A DNA stretch of 35,226 bases, from the NCBI GenBank assembly GCA_015680685.1, contig MNCI01034695.1, positions 246,918-282,143 on the forward strand, given 5' to 3'. Below the pieces are notes generated by a model. It was not told the origin of the DNA. It saw only the letters and a program-made list of their open reading frames with translations, and searched no databases. This DNA comes from Gnetum montanum. Its lineage: Eukaryota > Streptophyta > Gnetopsida > Gnetales > Gnetaceae. How positions within the stretch are numbered: the first letter of the stretch is position 1; every line of letters starts with the position of its first letter. Shown one piece after another: positions 10,418 through 22,147 of this stretch. Both the position numbers and the translations under genes were made by a program.

Positions 10418-13400
10418 TCATGGGTTATCCTCCCCTACATCATCTTCCTCTGCATCATCTTCTGCTACATCATCATTTCCACCCTCTAGGGGCCCTGCTT
10501 CTTCATCTAGAACCTACATCATAGAAATGAAGAAGTTAGCTAGAGTTGCATACAAAAGCTAGAAAAACATAAATTGTTGCATCACGGAAAGTGACTAACC
10601 TGAGATGGCCCTGCATCTATCTCTGGGGGTATGCATTCTAATCTAATCCTAAGGAAATTCTAGACCTCCTCCTCTATAATATCTACCCAATGTCTTTCAC
10701 TCGATTCAGCATCTTCTACAGCTTTCTCCTTTTCAATGGTCATCCATCTTGGTGGTCTTGGAGAAAAGGAAGCAATGGTAGTCTCACTTTTGGGAAGATT
10801 CACTTTCTGCTTAGGTGACTCAGTGACCATCACTTGCTGCATGAACTTGTTGAGGGCGTTAGAAGCACCAATGGCATCTACAGATGCATCATAAGTATAC
10901 AACTTCACTGAAGCATCCCAGTATTGTTTATGATAGGAAGCATGTTCCAGTTTATACATATGCTTGTGATTTTTCTGGGACTGCCCCCATTCATTAACTC
11001 TAGTGCTATAGTCCTTCTATTCTTGGTTCTTCTGAGACAACAAGTCCATCTACATCCATTGTTGAATTATCTCCTCGGTGGCCTTGTTGTTGCACCACAC
11101 AACCATCCAATATCTTGGATAATCTATGATGGTCGTGCACCAATTTCCATCATTGGTATCATGGGCTACGAGGAATTCATTCTTGGAATGAAGCTCTCCA
11201 ACCTCAGTGGTCAGATTAGCCTTTTCTTTATCCTACCTCTGGACCCATTTCCATAAGTCTTCATTCATGCATCTACACTCCCACAAGGAGCATGCCAAGT
11301 GCAACGCACATTTGCTAGCCTCATCGTATACACGACGAGGCACCTCAATCACTTCAAGTGGGAATGTAGGCATGGCATCCACCTTTATTACCTATTTTGG
11401 GTCCCACTTAAGGTGAGAGGCTGTTATCACATGTAAAAGCACATTAGCCATAGTAGCGTAGCAAAGTTTGGCAACTCAAGAAGTCTAGCATAGCAAGTTG
11501 AAGGTCTAGCATAGCCACTTTACTTGATCATTTTTGGATCGACCTATTTGATATGGTAGATCATGTCATCGACAACCCCTTGCATGAACATAAACTTGTC
11601 AAGGGTCTCAGCCCATGGTTCCAACTGGATCAAGCAAGGTCTTGCAATGTTAACAACAATGTCTGCCATATAACTAAATGTGTCAGTAATGACCGAGATG
11701 GACTACAATAAGACAGGTGAGTAAGGAAAATGACATTATAAAGGCTCCTACCTAGCAAACCCTCATAGGTGATAGTGGGGGGGTTTCCCATCTAAATACT
11801 ATCGAATATACTATCAAACTCACTGGCATCTTATTGTAGCTTTCCTTTTTGCTGGCTTAGCACTATAGCAGTATCCTCTATGTCCATCTATTGCTCCAAG
11901 GCTAAAATGTCCTTAGCAAAAGGATCATCAGTAGTGGATCCTTAATCATTGACATGAGCTTACTCTTTATTTGCTAGGGCCTTTCTTTTTAAGGCACCAA
12001 CATCCTCCTCATCATTAAAAATGTCCTTTTCATCTACATGAGCATTTTCCTTGATGACAGAAGCCCCTTCCTTTATGGTGACGGTTCCTTTTCTCTTGAC
12101 TAGGGCCATTCCCTCTGTTTTCAAGGCCACGCATCTTTATTAGCTATCCCCATTTTGGGGATCGATGTCTCTTCATCAGCTTCTTCTTATTCTTCTTCCT
12201 TTGGCAACCAAGGAAGTTTGCATTAGGCTTAGCATGTTAACTTAAAATTGATGCTACGCTATGCTATGCTACCTAGAATAGCACAACGTAGCAAGCATTA
12301 ACTAAATAAGCAAAGAAGCAAGTAAAAAAAAAAGCATTTACCAATGTGGTGCTGCACCCTACATAGCTTGAGCCACAATGTTTGCGCCTCTTCTTCTTCT
12401 GTACAGGGAAGATCCTCAGCTAGATGAGGCCTCTTTCGCTAGAACTTGATGGTCACCATTTCTATGATAAGGCATTTTCCCTATGATACACTACCAATAG
12501 TAGCAGGGGCATCCTATCCCATGCTATTCTAGCCATGAAAGTTGTGGGCAACCTGATCCTTAGTCATCATGGAAAATGACCCCCCAAATTACCTTTGACG
12601 GATCTTGGGCTCGGGTGGTCCGAAATACTTGGTAGATTTATTGTTTGAAAATATGATTATAATCTTGCATAATCCAGACTCCATTCTCATGGACAACCAA
12701 GAATTCCATGAAACGCCATAAGCAAGCTATGTAAAAGGCATGGTGTACATTGAAACAAGACTCATGCTTCTTATGAAGCTTAACTATTTTAGCTTGCAGG
12801 CCTTTGTAGAGATGCCTAGCCCAGTTGTAATGGGCCCCCTCTTCCATTACCTACTTAATCATCCAAGCTTGCTCAATCCCAATAATCATTCCTTTGGAAA
12901 GCAGCTGAGGGAAAGCATGGGCACGGAAGATGGGATAAATATCTTTCACTACCTTTGGCTTTTATTTTTTCATAAGGATCCCATTTCATCCTTTCGCCAC
13001 CCCTAACCACTCCTAAATGTCCTTCTGATGGTTCTCCTCTATTTTGGTCTTTATCCCCATGGGGAGACCATTAGTAGGGACACTGAAGAGGTCCATGAAT
13101 AGTTGGTCATTGATTTCCAGGACCACCCACACACTGTGCATTCATGTGCAGAAGTGGTCTACCTTTTTAGAAAATGATTTAGCTAGGACCAGCATCTCAG
13201 TGGTAGGGACAATCAGGTTCATGGCCAAGAACAAGTCCATGAGGCCAGCATCTTGAATGTGATTGGTTAGCAATTTCGAGGCTCAGTTATGTGGCCAGCA
13301 TTGAGTCTCATCTACCTCCCCATACTTGAAGTAGATGTTGGCCTCATGATGCCCAGAGGTTATCACCATCACCTCTTTGGACTTCTTTGCCACTGCAACA

Positions 13401-15019
13401 TTTTGTAAAAAAAAAAAAACTTACACAAAAGTAGAATAGCATAAAAATGCTTGAACATGCAAGAAACTCACTATTTAGCTTACCAAGTTTAAATGGTGAT
13501 GGGAATGGTAAAAGATCTACCAATACATCTTCAATGGTGATCAGCCTAAGGGATTCCAAATCCCCATCCAACCAACCAAGCTCCTTGCATCTGTCGTAGA
13601 GCTAGGAGGACCGGGTTGGGTAGGTTTTGTACTCACCCCCACATTGGCCTATCATTCCTACATGCATATTTTCAATGAAAGAAAACTCCCATAGTGCCAT
13701 CTGTGCCAAGGACAATGCATCCGTGTCACCATGAAGTCCATCCCTATTGATAAAAAGCCTAGTAACAAAAACATACTGTTAACATTTGGCTAGCATAGTA
13801 AGTATTGCATAGCGTAGTGGAATATGTTTACAGAACTCACCTACCAGCACAATAAATGGTTCTTGGTGGGTTTTGAAAATAAGTTTCCATGTGGCAACCA
13901 ACAAACAAAGTGTTGTATGGATGGTAGCAATTGTATTCGGGCATCTCCTAGATCCAAGCCAAATGCCTTAAATTTTTTAGGTCCTAACTAGATCCTTCTC
14001 CCTACCCACTTCTAATTGCTCCATCTATCAAAAATCTCAGAATATTCCAATTTTCCCTACGCAACAAGGTTTCTATTACTACGACTGCTACCTCCTTCGA
14101 CAGGTGTGACAAAACTATCATACTAAAGTGCTAGAGGAGAAATTGCAGAAACTCCTCTGCACCTTCCCTAAACCAAACCGTCTACTACCCCACACATGCA
14201 TGGGATGGAGGAACGTTGGCCACTAGTTCACTAAGGTAGCACAAGACCCCTACGATTTCTAGGAAAATTAAGATTGGCCTTAGCACCACCCTGCATAACA
14301 CAATTGCAAATGTTAACATCATGTTCAAGTAGGATTTGCATATAGCATAGCATAATTAGTAGTTAATAGATAGCGTAGAATGACTTTATTCATACTTGTA
14401 GCATAGAAAAAAACATGAAGGTGATACCGTAGTAAGATTAGCCTAGCATAGTAATGAAAAGCTAAACACAAATCTTTTGACAAGAAAGAATTCAATGCAC
14501 AACACTAGTTTCGACAAGTATTCTGCCTGATAGAACGATTTGCATTACGCTGTGATAGACACATGTTACGTTGTCAAATCATGCAGATGGACAAACCCCC
14601 TTGAGGGTCGTATGCTACGCTATTCGCAAGTTGAATTGCTAAAATCACCTAAGCTTCTGCGACAAGCTAGCCACAATGATGGTGGTTTAGGAAACACTGC
14701 ATGCAACCTTAACGTAGCACCCGTACACCCATCATGGCCAAGCTAGCAATAGTGATAGTGTAATGGCCAAAATAGTAGCAAACTGATGATAGGGAAATGT
14801 AGATTGAATAATTTAAATTGCAAAAATGAAAACTAAGAAAGTAGAAGTGATAACCGCAACATAGAAAAAGGAAAAAGAAAATAGCGTAATAACTTACCGA
14901 GTCAATGGAGTCTCCTCTCGCACCGCGACATGTGCCTGTGACACATGCGCTAGGGTCTCCTTCACTTTGTTTAACTTGGTGAGTGTTAGGTATTTGTGTT
15001 CTTTCTTTGGAGCCATCAT
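10418..15019 (-). pseudogene. Antisense multi-exon gene inside the Tat-like element, product unknown
   Basis: I do not recognise the protein. On the minus strand, ATG is at 15019 in a TATA-led region. Exon 1 (15019-14898) ends CG|GTAAGT. Exon 2 (14290-13841) starts after TTATGCAG and joins in phase. Exon 3 (13775-13484) ends in GTAAGC. Exon 4 (13392-12342) follows a T-rich tract plus TTGCAG and joins in phase. Exons near 12225-11755 and 11672-11530 are less certain. Exon 7 (11420-10600) ends CAG|GTTAGT and joins in phase with exon 8 (10513-10418), which ends in an acidic tail and TGA. The total is about 1150 codons. The N-terminus is basic (MMAPKKEHKY), the middle is mixed and helical with many Trp, and the last third is charged and coiled-coil-like. 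At least 20 in-frame stops, mostly TAG, make it a pseudogene. It lies antisense between protease and reverse transcriptase. A captured host gene or an element-borne accessory gene are both possible. Confidence 0.72.
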
Positions 15020-15146
15020 TTCGGTTGCAAATTCATTCTTGCACGCTATGCTAAATCGCCTTCCTCTAAGTTAGCACAATCTCTCTAAACTTTGAATCAA
15101 GGTTCTATGCTGTTATGGTAAAAATGACAAGTTTATCAGGGGTAAA

Positions 15147-15160
15147 CCCCTATTTATAGC
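15147..15160 (-). promoter_or_regulatory. TATA box of the antisense gene
   Basis: The minus strand reads GCTATAAATAGGGG, a close match to the plant TATA consensus. It lies about 130 bases upstream of the ATG at 15019, leaving room for a 5' untranslated region of about 100 bases. With the matching splice sites downstream this supports a Pol II gene transcribed against the retrotransposon. Confidence 0.65.
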
Positions 15161-15294
15161 TAAAATGGTAAAAAGAAACTTGTCATTTTCTCTCCCCAAT
15201 TAATGAGGAACGTTCCGTACGATGTAGCATCTCCCCATAGCTTATTATTATTCTTTGCATTATGACAAGTTGGCCCAACCAAACACTTCGGCCC

Positions 15295-15660
15295 ACTTTA
15301 AACTAGCCATTAGCCTTCACAAAAAATAACTAACTAGGTAGTCTGCAAAGACCTTAGACTAGCAACTTCAAACTTTTGTATTCAGACTATTTGGAAAGAT
15401 CTTAAACTAGCAAATTTTAACACATAGCCTATATCAAGTTAACAGTCCGCAAAGACCTTCAACTAGTAGTTCTAACATGTAGCTCCAATCTTGTTAGCGG
15501 TCTGTAAATACCTTAAACTAATACTTCATAGTTTTGCTAGAGTAACCTGTTAATGGTCTGCAAAGACCTTAAACTAGTAGTTTTACACTTTTGCATCAAG
15601 GCAATCCACTATGACTTTAAACTAGCAAGTTGCAAATTTTGCATCATGTATTATAGTTAT
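15295..15660 (+). repeat. Degenerate tandem repeat, about 65-bp unit
   Basis: Six units contain variants of 'GTCTGCAAAGACCTTAAACTAG' (at about 15340, 15385, 15445, 15508, 15555 and 15600), spaced 45-70 bp. The last unit shares CAATCCACTATGACT with the minus-strand repeat at 1627-1641. The repeat lies between the antisense gene promoter and the reverse transcriptase region. Confidence 0.7.
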
Positions 15661-15859
15661 TTCAACTGTTCACATCTTATTTCTTCTTTACAAATGCTTA
15701 CTACGCACTGTTGCTACAAATAAGTATCCCTTGACTAGGCATTCATCTCATTGTAGCAAGTTGAGTGAGAATGAAAATGCACCATGATCTTTCTTCACCT
15801 CTAGCATTGAGAGGTCCACAAGGTGAGCTTGCAAGACAACTAAACCCAAAGTTAATAGA

Positions 15860-17400
15860 CTAGGATTCACTCGCAGAAAGCATTGTAGCATCCTTAGAAA
15901 CATCCCCAGAATAGCCTGAAAGTCTAGTCCAATCCCTAGATTTAGACACTGGGGATGTAACTAAGGACCCTCTCATTGAGATGCTCATGACCACATCTAC
16001 GGCAGAAATAAAAACATTAAGGCTTAGCTCCCTCCTAGATTTGAAAATGCACAAAGATATAGCCAAATTACTATAGAATAACATCAAAATATTCATGTGG
16101 TCTTATAACAACATTCCAGGTTTAGATCCAAGGCTCATACAACACAATATTTTCTTAGATCCATGGATGAGAGTAGTTAAGTAAAAGGCTCACAAGATTA
16201 AACTAGAGATCACACTAGCCGTATGGGATGAAATCACCAAGCTCTATCAGGCTTGTTTCATCCAGGTAGTTGATTACTTAGAGTGGGTGTCAAACATCAT
16301 TGTGGTTTCTAAGAAAACCATAGGAATACAAATTTGTATAGAATTCTAGGATCTGAACAAAGCCACAATAAAAGACAATTTTCCATTGCCAAGTATTGAT
16401 CAACTCATCGACACTATGGCTGGTCATGCTCTATTATCTTTCATGGATGATTTCTCTGGCTACAACCAAATTTGCATCAACCCAGAGCATCAATTAACAA
16501 CAACATTCATGATCCCATGGGGTACTTTCTCTTAGACCATGATGCCCTTCGGGCTCAAGAATTCTAAAGCAACTTACCAAAGAGGCATGACTTACATCTT
16601 TAACAATTACATCTTGAAAATGCTGAAATATTACGTGGATGACATAGTGGTCAAATCTAAATAGGCCGCTGATCGTCCCAATGATCTAGGTGTAGTTGTG
16701 AAGCATTGCTAAATGCATGATTTATGCCTTAACCCAAAAAAGTGTGTCTTTGGGGTAAGAAACAGATGCATGCTAGGGTTTGTAGTATTGGAGGCTAGAA
16801 TACGAGTGGACCCCAACAAAGTCAAGGTCATAGTTAATCTAGCACCACCTACAAACCTTAAATAATTACACGGGTTACAAGGTAGGGTATAGTTCATTAG
16901 AAGGTCTATAGCAAAGTTGACTAACAAGTTACACCCCATGCAACATCTACTTAAGAAAATGGTTAACTTCAAATGGATGAAACAATGCCAACAAGATCTT
17001 GATGATCTAAAGAAAGAGCTCTTACACCTCCCAACTATTTTCCCATCACAGAGGGATAAGCCTTTCTTCATCTACCTTGCCACCTTGGACACGTTTATCG
17101 CAGCACTATTATGTTAGAAGTGAGACAATGGCTCTGAGATTCCAGTGTACTATCTAAGTCATGCACTGATAGCATATGAGGCAAGATACAATGAGATGGA
17201 GAGAAACTGCCTTGCCCTAGTGTTTGCATTGAAGAAATTGAAGCATTATTTGTTTCGTATCAAAGTTAACATCATTTGCAAGAGCAATGTACTTCGGGCT
17301 ATCATGAAAAATCTATATGAAAGTAGCAGTATAGCCTAGTGGAAAGCCATAATAGCAGAATTCAATTTGCATTATGTGAGCCAATCGTTGACAAAAACAT
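15860..17400 (+). pseudogene. Reverse transcriptase and RNase H of Tat-like relic 2
   Basis: Degraded pol core. In order: a connection segment (MWSYNNIPGLDPRLIQHNI, about 16096), the primer-side motif DYLEWVSNIIVVSKK, NFPLPSIDQLIDTMAGHALL, the MDDFSGYNQI block, PWGTFS, MPFGLKNSKATYQRGM, and the catalytic YVDD (16632-16643) followed by IVVKSK. Then come LNPKKCVFGV, RVDPNKVK, the thumb region and a retroviral-type RNase H (about 17060-17330) with YLATLDTF and YYLSHALIAYEARYNEMERN. The YVDD is intact, but stops occur at about ten places, mostly where relatives have Gln, so it cannot be functional. The domain order and wording are those of plant Ty3/gypsy elements. Confidence 0.9.
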
Positions 17401-17412
17401 CAAGCTATAGCA

Positions 17413-17735
17413 ATGCAACTTGCCACCTCACCTATCGATGATCAAGCAATGATAGATCCCAAACTCCCTAACGAGCATGTTAGCACTATCAACGTTGTCC
17501 CATCACACCTTAAAGCTACTTTGCATTTTGATGATGCCTCGACCATGCAAGGAGGAAGTGCAGTTACCATCATTACATTTCCCTTTGAGGAAATGCAACC
17601 TTTTTCTGATCATTTTGCATTCCTTTATACAAACAACGTGGCAAAGTATGAAGGGTTACTCAAGGGCCTATTAGTAGCCCAAGCCTTAAACATCCAACAC
17701 CTAGCAATTTGTGAGGGTTCACAACTATTTGTGCA
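17413..17735 (+). pseudogene. Second (archaeal-type) RNase H domain, truncated
   Basis: After a linker (17413-17510) the frame reads LHFDDAST, GGSAVTIITFP, FLYTNNVAKYEGLLKGLLVA and CEGSQL. This is the pattern of the additional RNase H of plant Tat elements (FDGA..., TNN.AEYEAL..GL..A, GDSQL). The frame is open for 117 codons, but active-site positions look altered: 'FDDAS' instead of 'FDGAS', 'NVAKYE' instead of 'NEAEYE', and 'EGSQ' instead of 'GDSQ'. It ends where LTR-B sequence begins, so the domain is cut before its end and integrase is missing. Confidence 0.75.
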
Positions 17736-18772
17736 TCTGCCACCAATGTTGACTTTTCATCTATAACACTATTATTGCCATCATAGTCACATATTGCACC
17801 GAGAGAGCAACCATTATGCTCTATCACATGTACTATTGTTGTGCTACTCCGCACATCAACTATCATGTGCTACCCATAAGAAAGGGGAGTCCTTCATAGA
17901 TGACTCCTCTACTGCCTATTGCTCAGCCACCACCCCCATTCCCCCACTAGTGCCAAGAGCCCCTTGCTTTTCACCAAAACTATTTGTAACACACCTTGCT
18001 ACAAGAGGTAGAGAGGGAAGGCTGCAGGTGCTACCCACTGTCTAGCACCATATTGTTGCACAAAAGAGAAAGGAGGCCATGCCCCTTCCTCCTTCACAAT
18101 GTTTACTCATTCCCTTTTATAGTTGCTCATTAGGGTATTTAAATGCCCACATCTCATGTTGGTTACACCCACCACCCAAGCTATTACATAACTTTCGTAA
18201 CACCCAAGACCACCACATCATCAATTATACCACCATCGCATGTAATTGTTGGCACCACTCGGACATAATTCTCACCATGTTCTTCACCAACATCATTTAC
18301 CACCAACATAACTTCTATAACACATGTAACTCATAGTACCACCACTATCAATTACGCCACCTCATTTCTTCCTCTTAATATTGTTGACCACCATCCATGT
18401 AGCTCTATTATTATTGGCTATCACTGATCCATTCCCAAGAATAAAGAAATAGGACTATAGAATCCACCTATTCTACCTACCATTTTGTACACATCAATTG
18501 TGCCACTATCACCCCAAGAAAAATAGGAGAAGAGAGAGAAAAAAATCGTTATCTACTAGTTTCTCAAACCTTGCAGACCCCCCTACCCATTTGCATTTGC
18601 CTTAATGGAGAGAGTCACAACTATCTACCTTTCCACACCTTAGTTCACCTTCCCCCACATTGATCCACCTTCTCGCATGTTAACATTTCTTTGTAAACTA
18701 GTATATGATTTTACAAAATAGTTTTATTATTCATTGCCCCATGCGATAGCAAGGGTGAGGTTGGCCACAACA
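17735..18772 (-). repeat. LTR-B family fragment (third, most diverged copy)
   Basis: Several blocks align in order with the outer half of the LTR-B repeats at 20575-21994 and 28973-30369. These include the GACTCCTCTACTGCCTATTGCTCAG region near 17900, 'CTAGCACCATATTGTTGCAC' near 18043, and the end block with GTATATGATTTTACAAAATAG (18698-18718) and GGCCACAACA (18763-18772). An AT-rich stretch in the middle (about 18170-18570) has no counterpart. The copy lacks the inner half and lies against the broken RNase H of relic 2. Confidence 0.68.
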
Positions 18773-19930
18773 TTTACTTCGACAAGTATTAAGCCTTTAA
18801 GTAATTAGAGAGGCCCTATGATTAGAAAGTGCAAATGAGCTAATGTTTGGAGAGAGATTGAAGTCATGAAACATAATTTTTGCAAAGGTAATTCTAACTA
18901 TTATAAAAAGAGCTTGCACAAATGAGATAAATGTGGTATCCTAGTCTCTTTTACAAAAAATTCTTCATCTTTTAAAAGTGCAAAAGAGAAATACATGCTT
19001 TTCATATTAAATAGTATTTGAGAGAGAATTGTTCAAGCCTACTCTACTCATTAATTGGATGTCAACTCATTTATATTAGTTTAACTATTTTTTAATTAGC
19101 ATTACTGATTGCACCAAAGGTTTTTCCACATTTCTTAGCCATATTAACAAAAACTTGCTTAACAATGAATGCTTTTCTTAATAGCACTGTAGCTGCAAGG
19201 TAGCTAATAATAGGCATATTTTAAGAATCAAGCAAATTGCAACACTTTTCACTATGATGTATCATAGTCCCTAGAGGATAGCTGCAAGGGATTTCTAGTG
19301 TTACAAATCATGTATGTAAAAATGTCTCTACATGTGCTCTACTTTTCTAGTATTAACTGATTTTTTCTTTCATTCCACCCTTGATTAACTAATATGGAGA
19401 AATAATATAGCAATGATTTCAAGCTATGGATCATAATTAACTAACCACATATTTTTCCAAGCTAGAGCTATGACTAGGTCTTAAATGATCCAAGACAATG
19501 GTCCAACTTCATGTCTACAAATTGCACTACTAGGGACTCTAGCCTAGAGCCATACTTCTATTGTTGATGTTTACATATGCAAATTCTAGACTTGTTAAAG
19601 GGAAAATGAAAGGTAGAATGAAGGTTTCATTTCCTAATAATGATAGGCATCATCCTTAATGTCCAAGGTGTAGTTTCTTACTCCTCCTTAGGAATGCTAC
19701 CTCTAAAGCCTTGGATTTTAAATTTGGATGGTCTCTTTCTATTTGTAGATTTTTCAATATTTCGACTTTGATTTGTAGTAGGTTCACCATTTGTTGTTCG
19801 ATTGCTTAATTTTAGGGATCTCCTACAAACTATTTATAAGAACTTGATTTACCTTTTTACAAAATTTTGGTGGAGCATAAAATTAAAAAAGGCTAATAAA
19901 AGAGGAATGCTCAATGCTCTATACAACATG
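18773..19930. other. AT-rich stretch, no gene recognised
   Basis: No long frame or recognisable domain on either strand. It precedes the GH1 exon remnants and may hold decayed upstream exons or introns of that gene, but none could be matched by eye. Confidence 0.4.
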
Positions 19931-20574
19931 AAATGCATATTATTATTGATGTTTGTGGACAAGTTAATGAATCTAATGCTGGAAGGGGATTATCCAGGAT
20001 ATCCAAATTTATAGAGAGGGAGAAGAAACTATTGGAAGGATCATTTGATTTAATTGGCATCAATTACTACTCTTCCAATTATGTTCATGTTAGTTCTAAG
20101 GTGCCTAATCCAAGAGAGCTAACTTATGGAATTGATTATCTAGCAAAAGTCACCTGTATGTAAACTCAAAATATCAACCTTTCCTTAAGAACAAGTAGCA
20201 CCAATAGAAATATAGTTTCTAATTTCTAATTTGCTAAAAATACCATATTTTTGTTGAAAGGAATAGAGTGCCAATTGGAGAGCAGGTAAACTTAAGCTCA
20301 TTTTGCAATCCAAAATCTTTGGTTAATGATGATGATGTTGTTTTATGGATTAGGTTCAATGATTTTAGATTATAATTTTGAAAGCATTGTTAATAGGGAG
20401 CATCAACATGGCTCTAAAGTTACCCATAGGGACTTCATGTCTTTTTGATTTACATTAAGAACAAATATAGAAATCCTCCCATTTACATCACCAAAAATGG
20501 TATGGATGATCTGTAATATCCTATGTAATGATTTTTGAAGCCCCCAAATAAAATTCTTACTTGATAACTATTAA

Positions 20575-21994
20575 TGCAGAAATTTTGGATCCACCAACAA
20601 TTGGGAAAAGAAACTTGTTTGAGGAGACTATTGCCTAGGGCACCTCTTGTATGGGTATGGAAACCCAAGAATAGTCTCAGTTGGAGAGGGCCATGTGATA
20701 TTTCAAAACAAAATAAATTAAATTGAAAATTTTGGAGAATTCAATTTGAATAACTATCTTGAAATTCAAAAAATTATGAAAACATAGTAGGTAGCGACAA
20801 AATTTAAATTTTTGCTTGGTCCCCTATTGTTGCTATTAGTTCATGGTATCTCATTGTTGTAAATGCCACTACAGCCAATGCTACTCATAACCAATGGAAG
20901 AGGAAGAGAGAGAGATCTATCTAGTGCTCCATCACCACGAGCCTCATCATCACCTACTATGCAACCTACTATTGGTGGAAGAAAACTAAGGGAGGTCATC
21001 TTTTGCAACTTTACCATTGCTGAAAAAAAAAGAATAGAGAACCCTACTATAGTTTCTAGTTTGGATTTGTTGAGAGAGAGAGAGAGAGAGATCTATTCTA
21101 CCACCAAGCATCATTATGGTTCATAGTTCTATCTATTTTTGTTTGCTAGGGAAGGGAGGAGAGAAAGAGAGATGTTACTACTATCTACTCTATGTGTTGT
21201 AGACACATCACTCGTAGCCTCAATTTCTTAGTGTGCAGGCCAATCTATCTACTAGGTACATTGTTGAAGAGAGGAGAGACTAGACCCTAATGAGAGAGAG
21301 GTTGGCCCTCAATGTGAGAGAGAGGCTAGCCCATATGAGAGAGAACCTAGCCTTCATAAGAGAGAGGTTGGCCGTAATGAGAGAGAGGCTAACCCTTGTA
21401 AGAGAAAGGAGAAGCTCTAGGTGCCACCCACTATCTACCACCATGTCATCATCATTGTTGTTATGATCACCACTATCACATGCCCTACCAGAGATAGGAG
21501 AGGTTGGCTGATGATGATACGCCAAAGAAAGAGAAAGTATCATCTATTAGTTTCCTTTGGAGAATGGAATCTTCGATAGATGAACCAACTATTTCCTATT
21601 GGAAAAACCCCCACTAGTATTGAGAGTTCCTTGCTTCTCCTTGCAATCATCTACAATGTGCCTAGCTATTGCAAGAGAGAGAAGGAAGGTTGTAGGTGTT
21701 TCCTATCATCTAGCACCACATTGATGTACCAAATAGAAAGGAGGTCACATCCCTTTTCCTCACATCATCTTCATTCTCTACTTTATACTAGCCTACTAGT
21801 GACATTTCAGCTCCCTGCATGTCAGTCCACCTTCTCACACATCGATCCACCTCCTAGCACATTGGTTAATCTTCCCATATATCTATCCACATTTCTACAC
21901 ATTAACATTACTTGGTAAAATGGTATATGATTTTACAAAATAGTTTTGTTATTCATGGGCCCATGTGATAGCATGGGCGAGATAGGCCACAACA
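20575..21994 (-). repeat. LTR-B, left copy
   Basis: The repeat is 1420 bp and aligns along its length with 28973-30369. It is bounded on the plus strand by TGCAGAAATTTTGGATCC and GGCCACAACA. It includes a (GA) run near 21073-21090 and a 24-bp minisatellite at 21285-21420. The copies differ clearly along their length, so the insertion is older than that of the nested element. Confidence 0.75.
21285..21420. repeat. Minisatellite GAGAGAGAGGCTAGCCC in LTR-B, left
   Basis: About five units of 22-27 bp of the form 'AATGAGAGAGAGGTTGGCCC'. The homologous array at 29685-29815 has about six units with different variants, so unit number and sequence changed after the two LTRs became separate. Confidence 0.75.
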
Positions 21995-22142
21995 CTCAGC
22001 TCCTGAACAACAAATTGCATGCAAGTGCAAGGAGTAGCAAAAACCATGAAATCTTAAAAGTAAAATAATAAAATAAGAGAAATTTTAGAAAAATAAATTT
22101 AAAATTGAATAATAAAGCCACTTCATCCAAGTTAGGACTTAG

Positions 22143-22147
22143 GTAAG
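22143..22147. repeat. Target-site duplication GTAAG, left
   Basis: GTAAG directly precedes the LTR start TGATGAG. The same five bases follow the other LTR at 28717-28721, the expected 5-bp integrase footprint. Confidence 0.92.

Larger units (their letters stand above)
6200..17735 (+). mobile_element. Tat-like Ty3/gypsy relic 2 with an internal antisense gene
   Basis: Plus-strand order: gag (about 6200-8614), linker (8616-9400), protease (9418-9768), a tail to 10020, a spacer, an antisense multi-exon gene (15019-10418), tandem repeats (15295-15660), reverse transcriptase/RNase H (about 15860-17400) and a second RNase H-like piece (17413-17730). A second RNase H after the retroviral one is the signature of the plant Tat lineage. 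The element ends where LTR-B sequence begins (about 17735), so integrase and the 3' LTR are missing. No 5' LTR was found. All domains contain stops. Confidence 0.82.

Noticed and set aside
20863-21543. Frames rich in repeated Arg-Glu or Leu-Ser
   Set aside because: They are translations of the (GA) run and the GAGAGAGAGGCTAGCC minisatellite in LTR-B.
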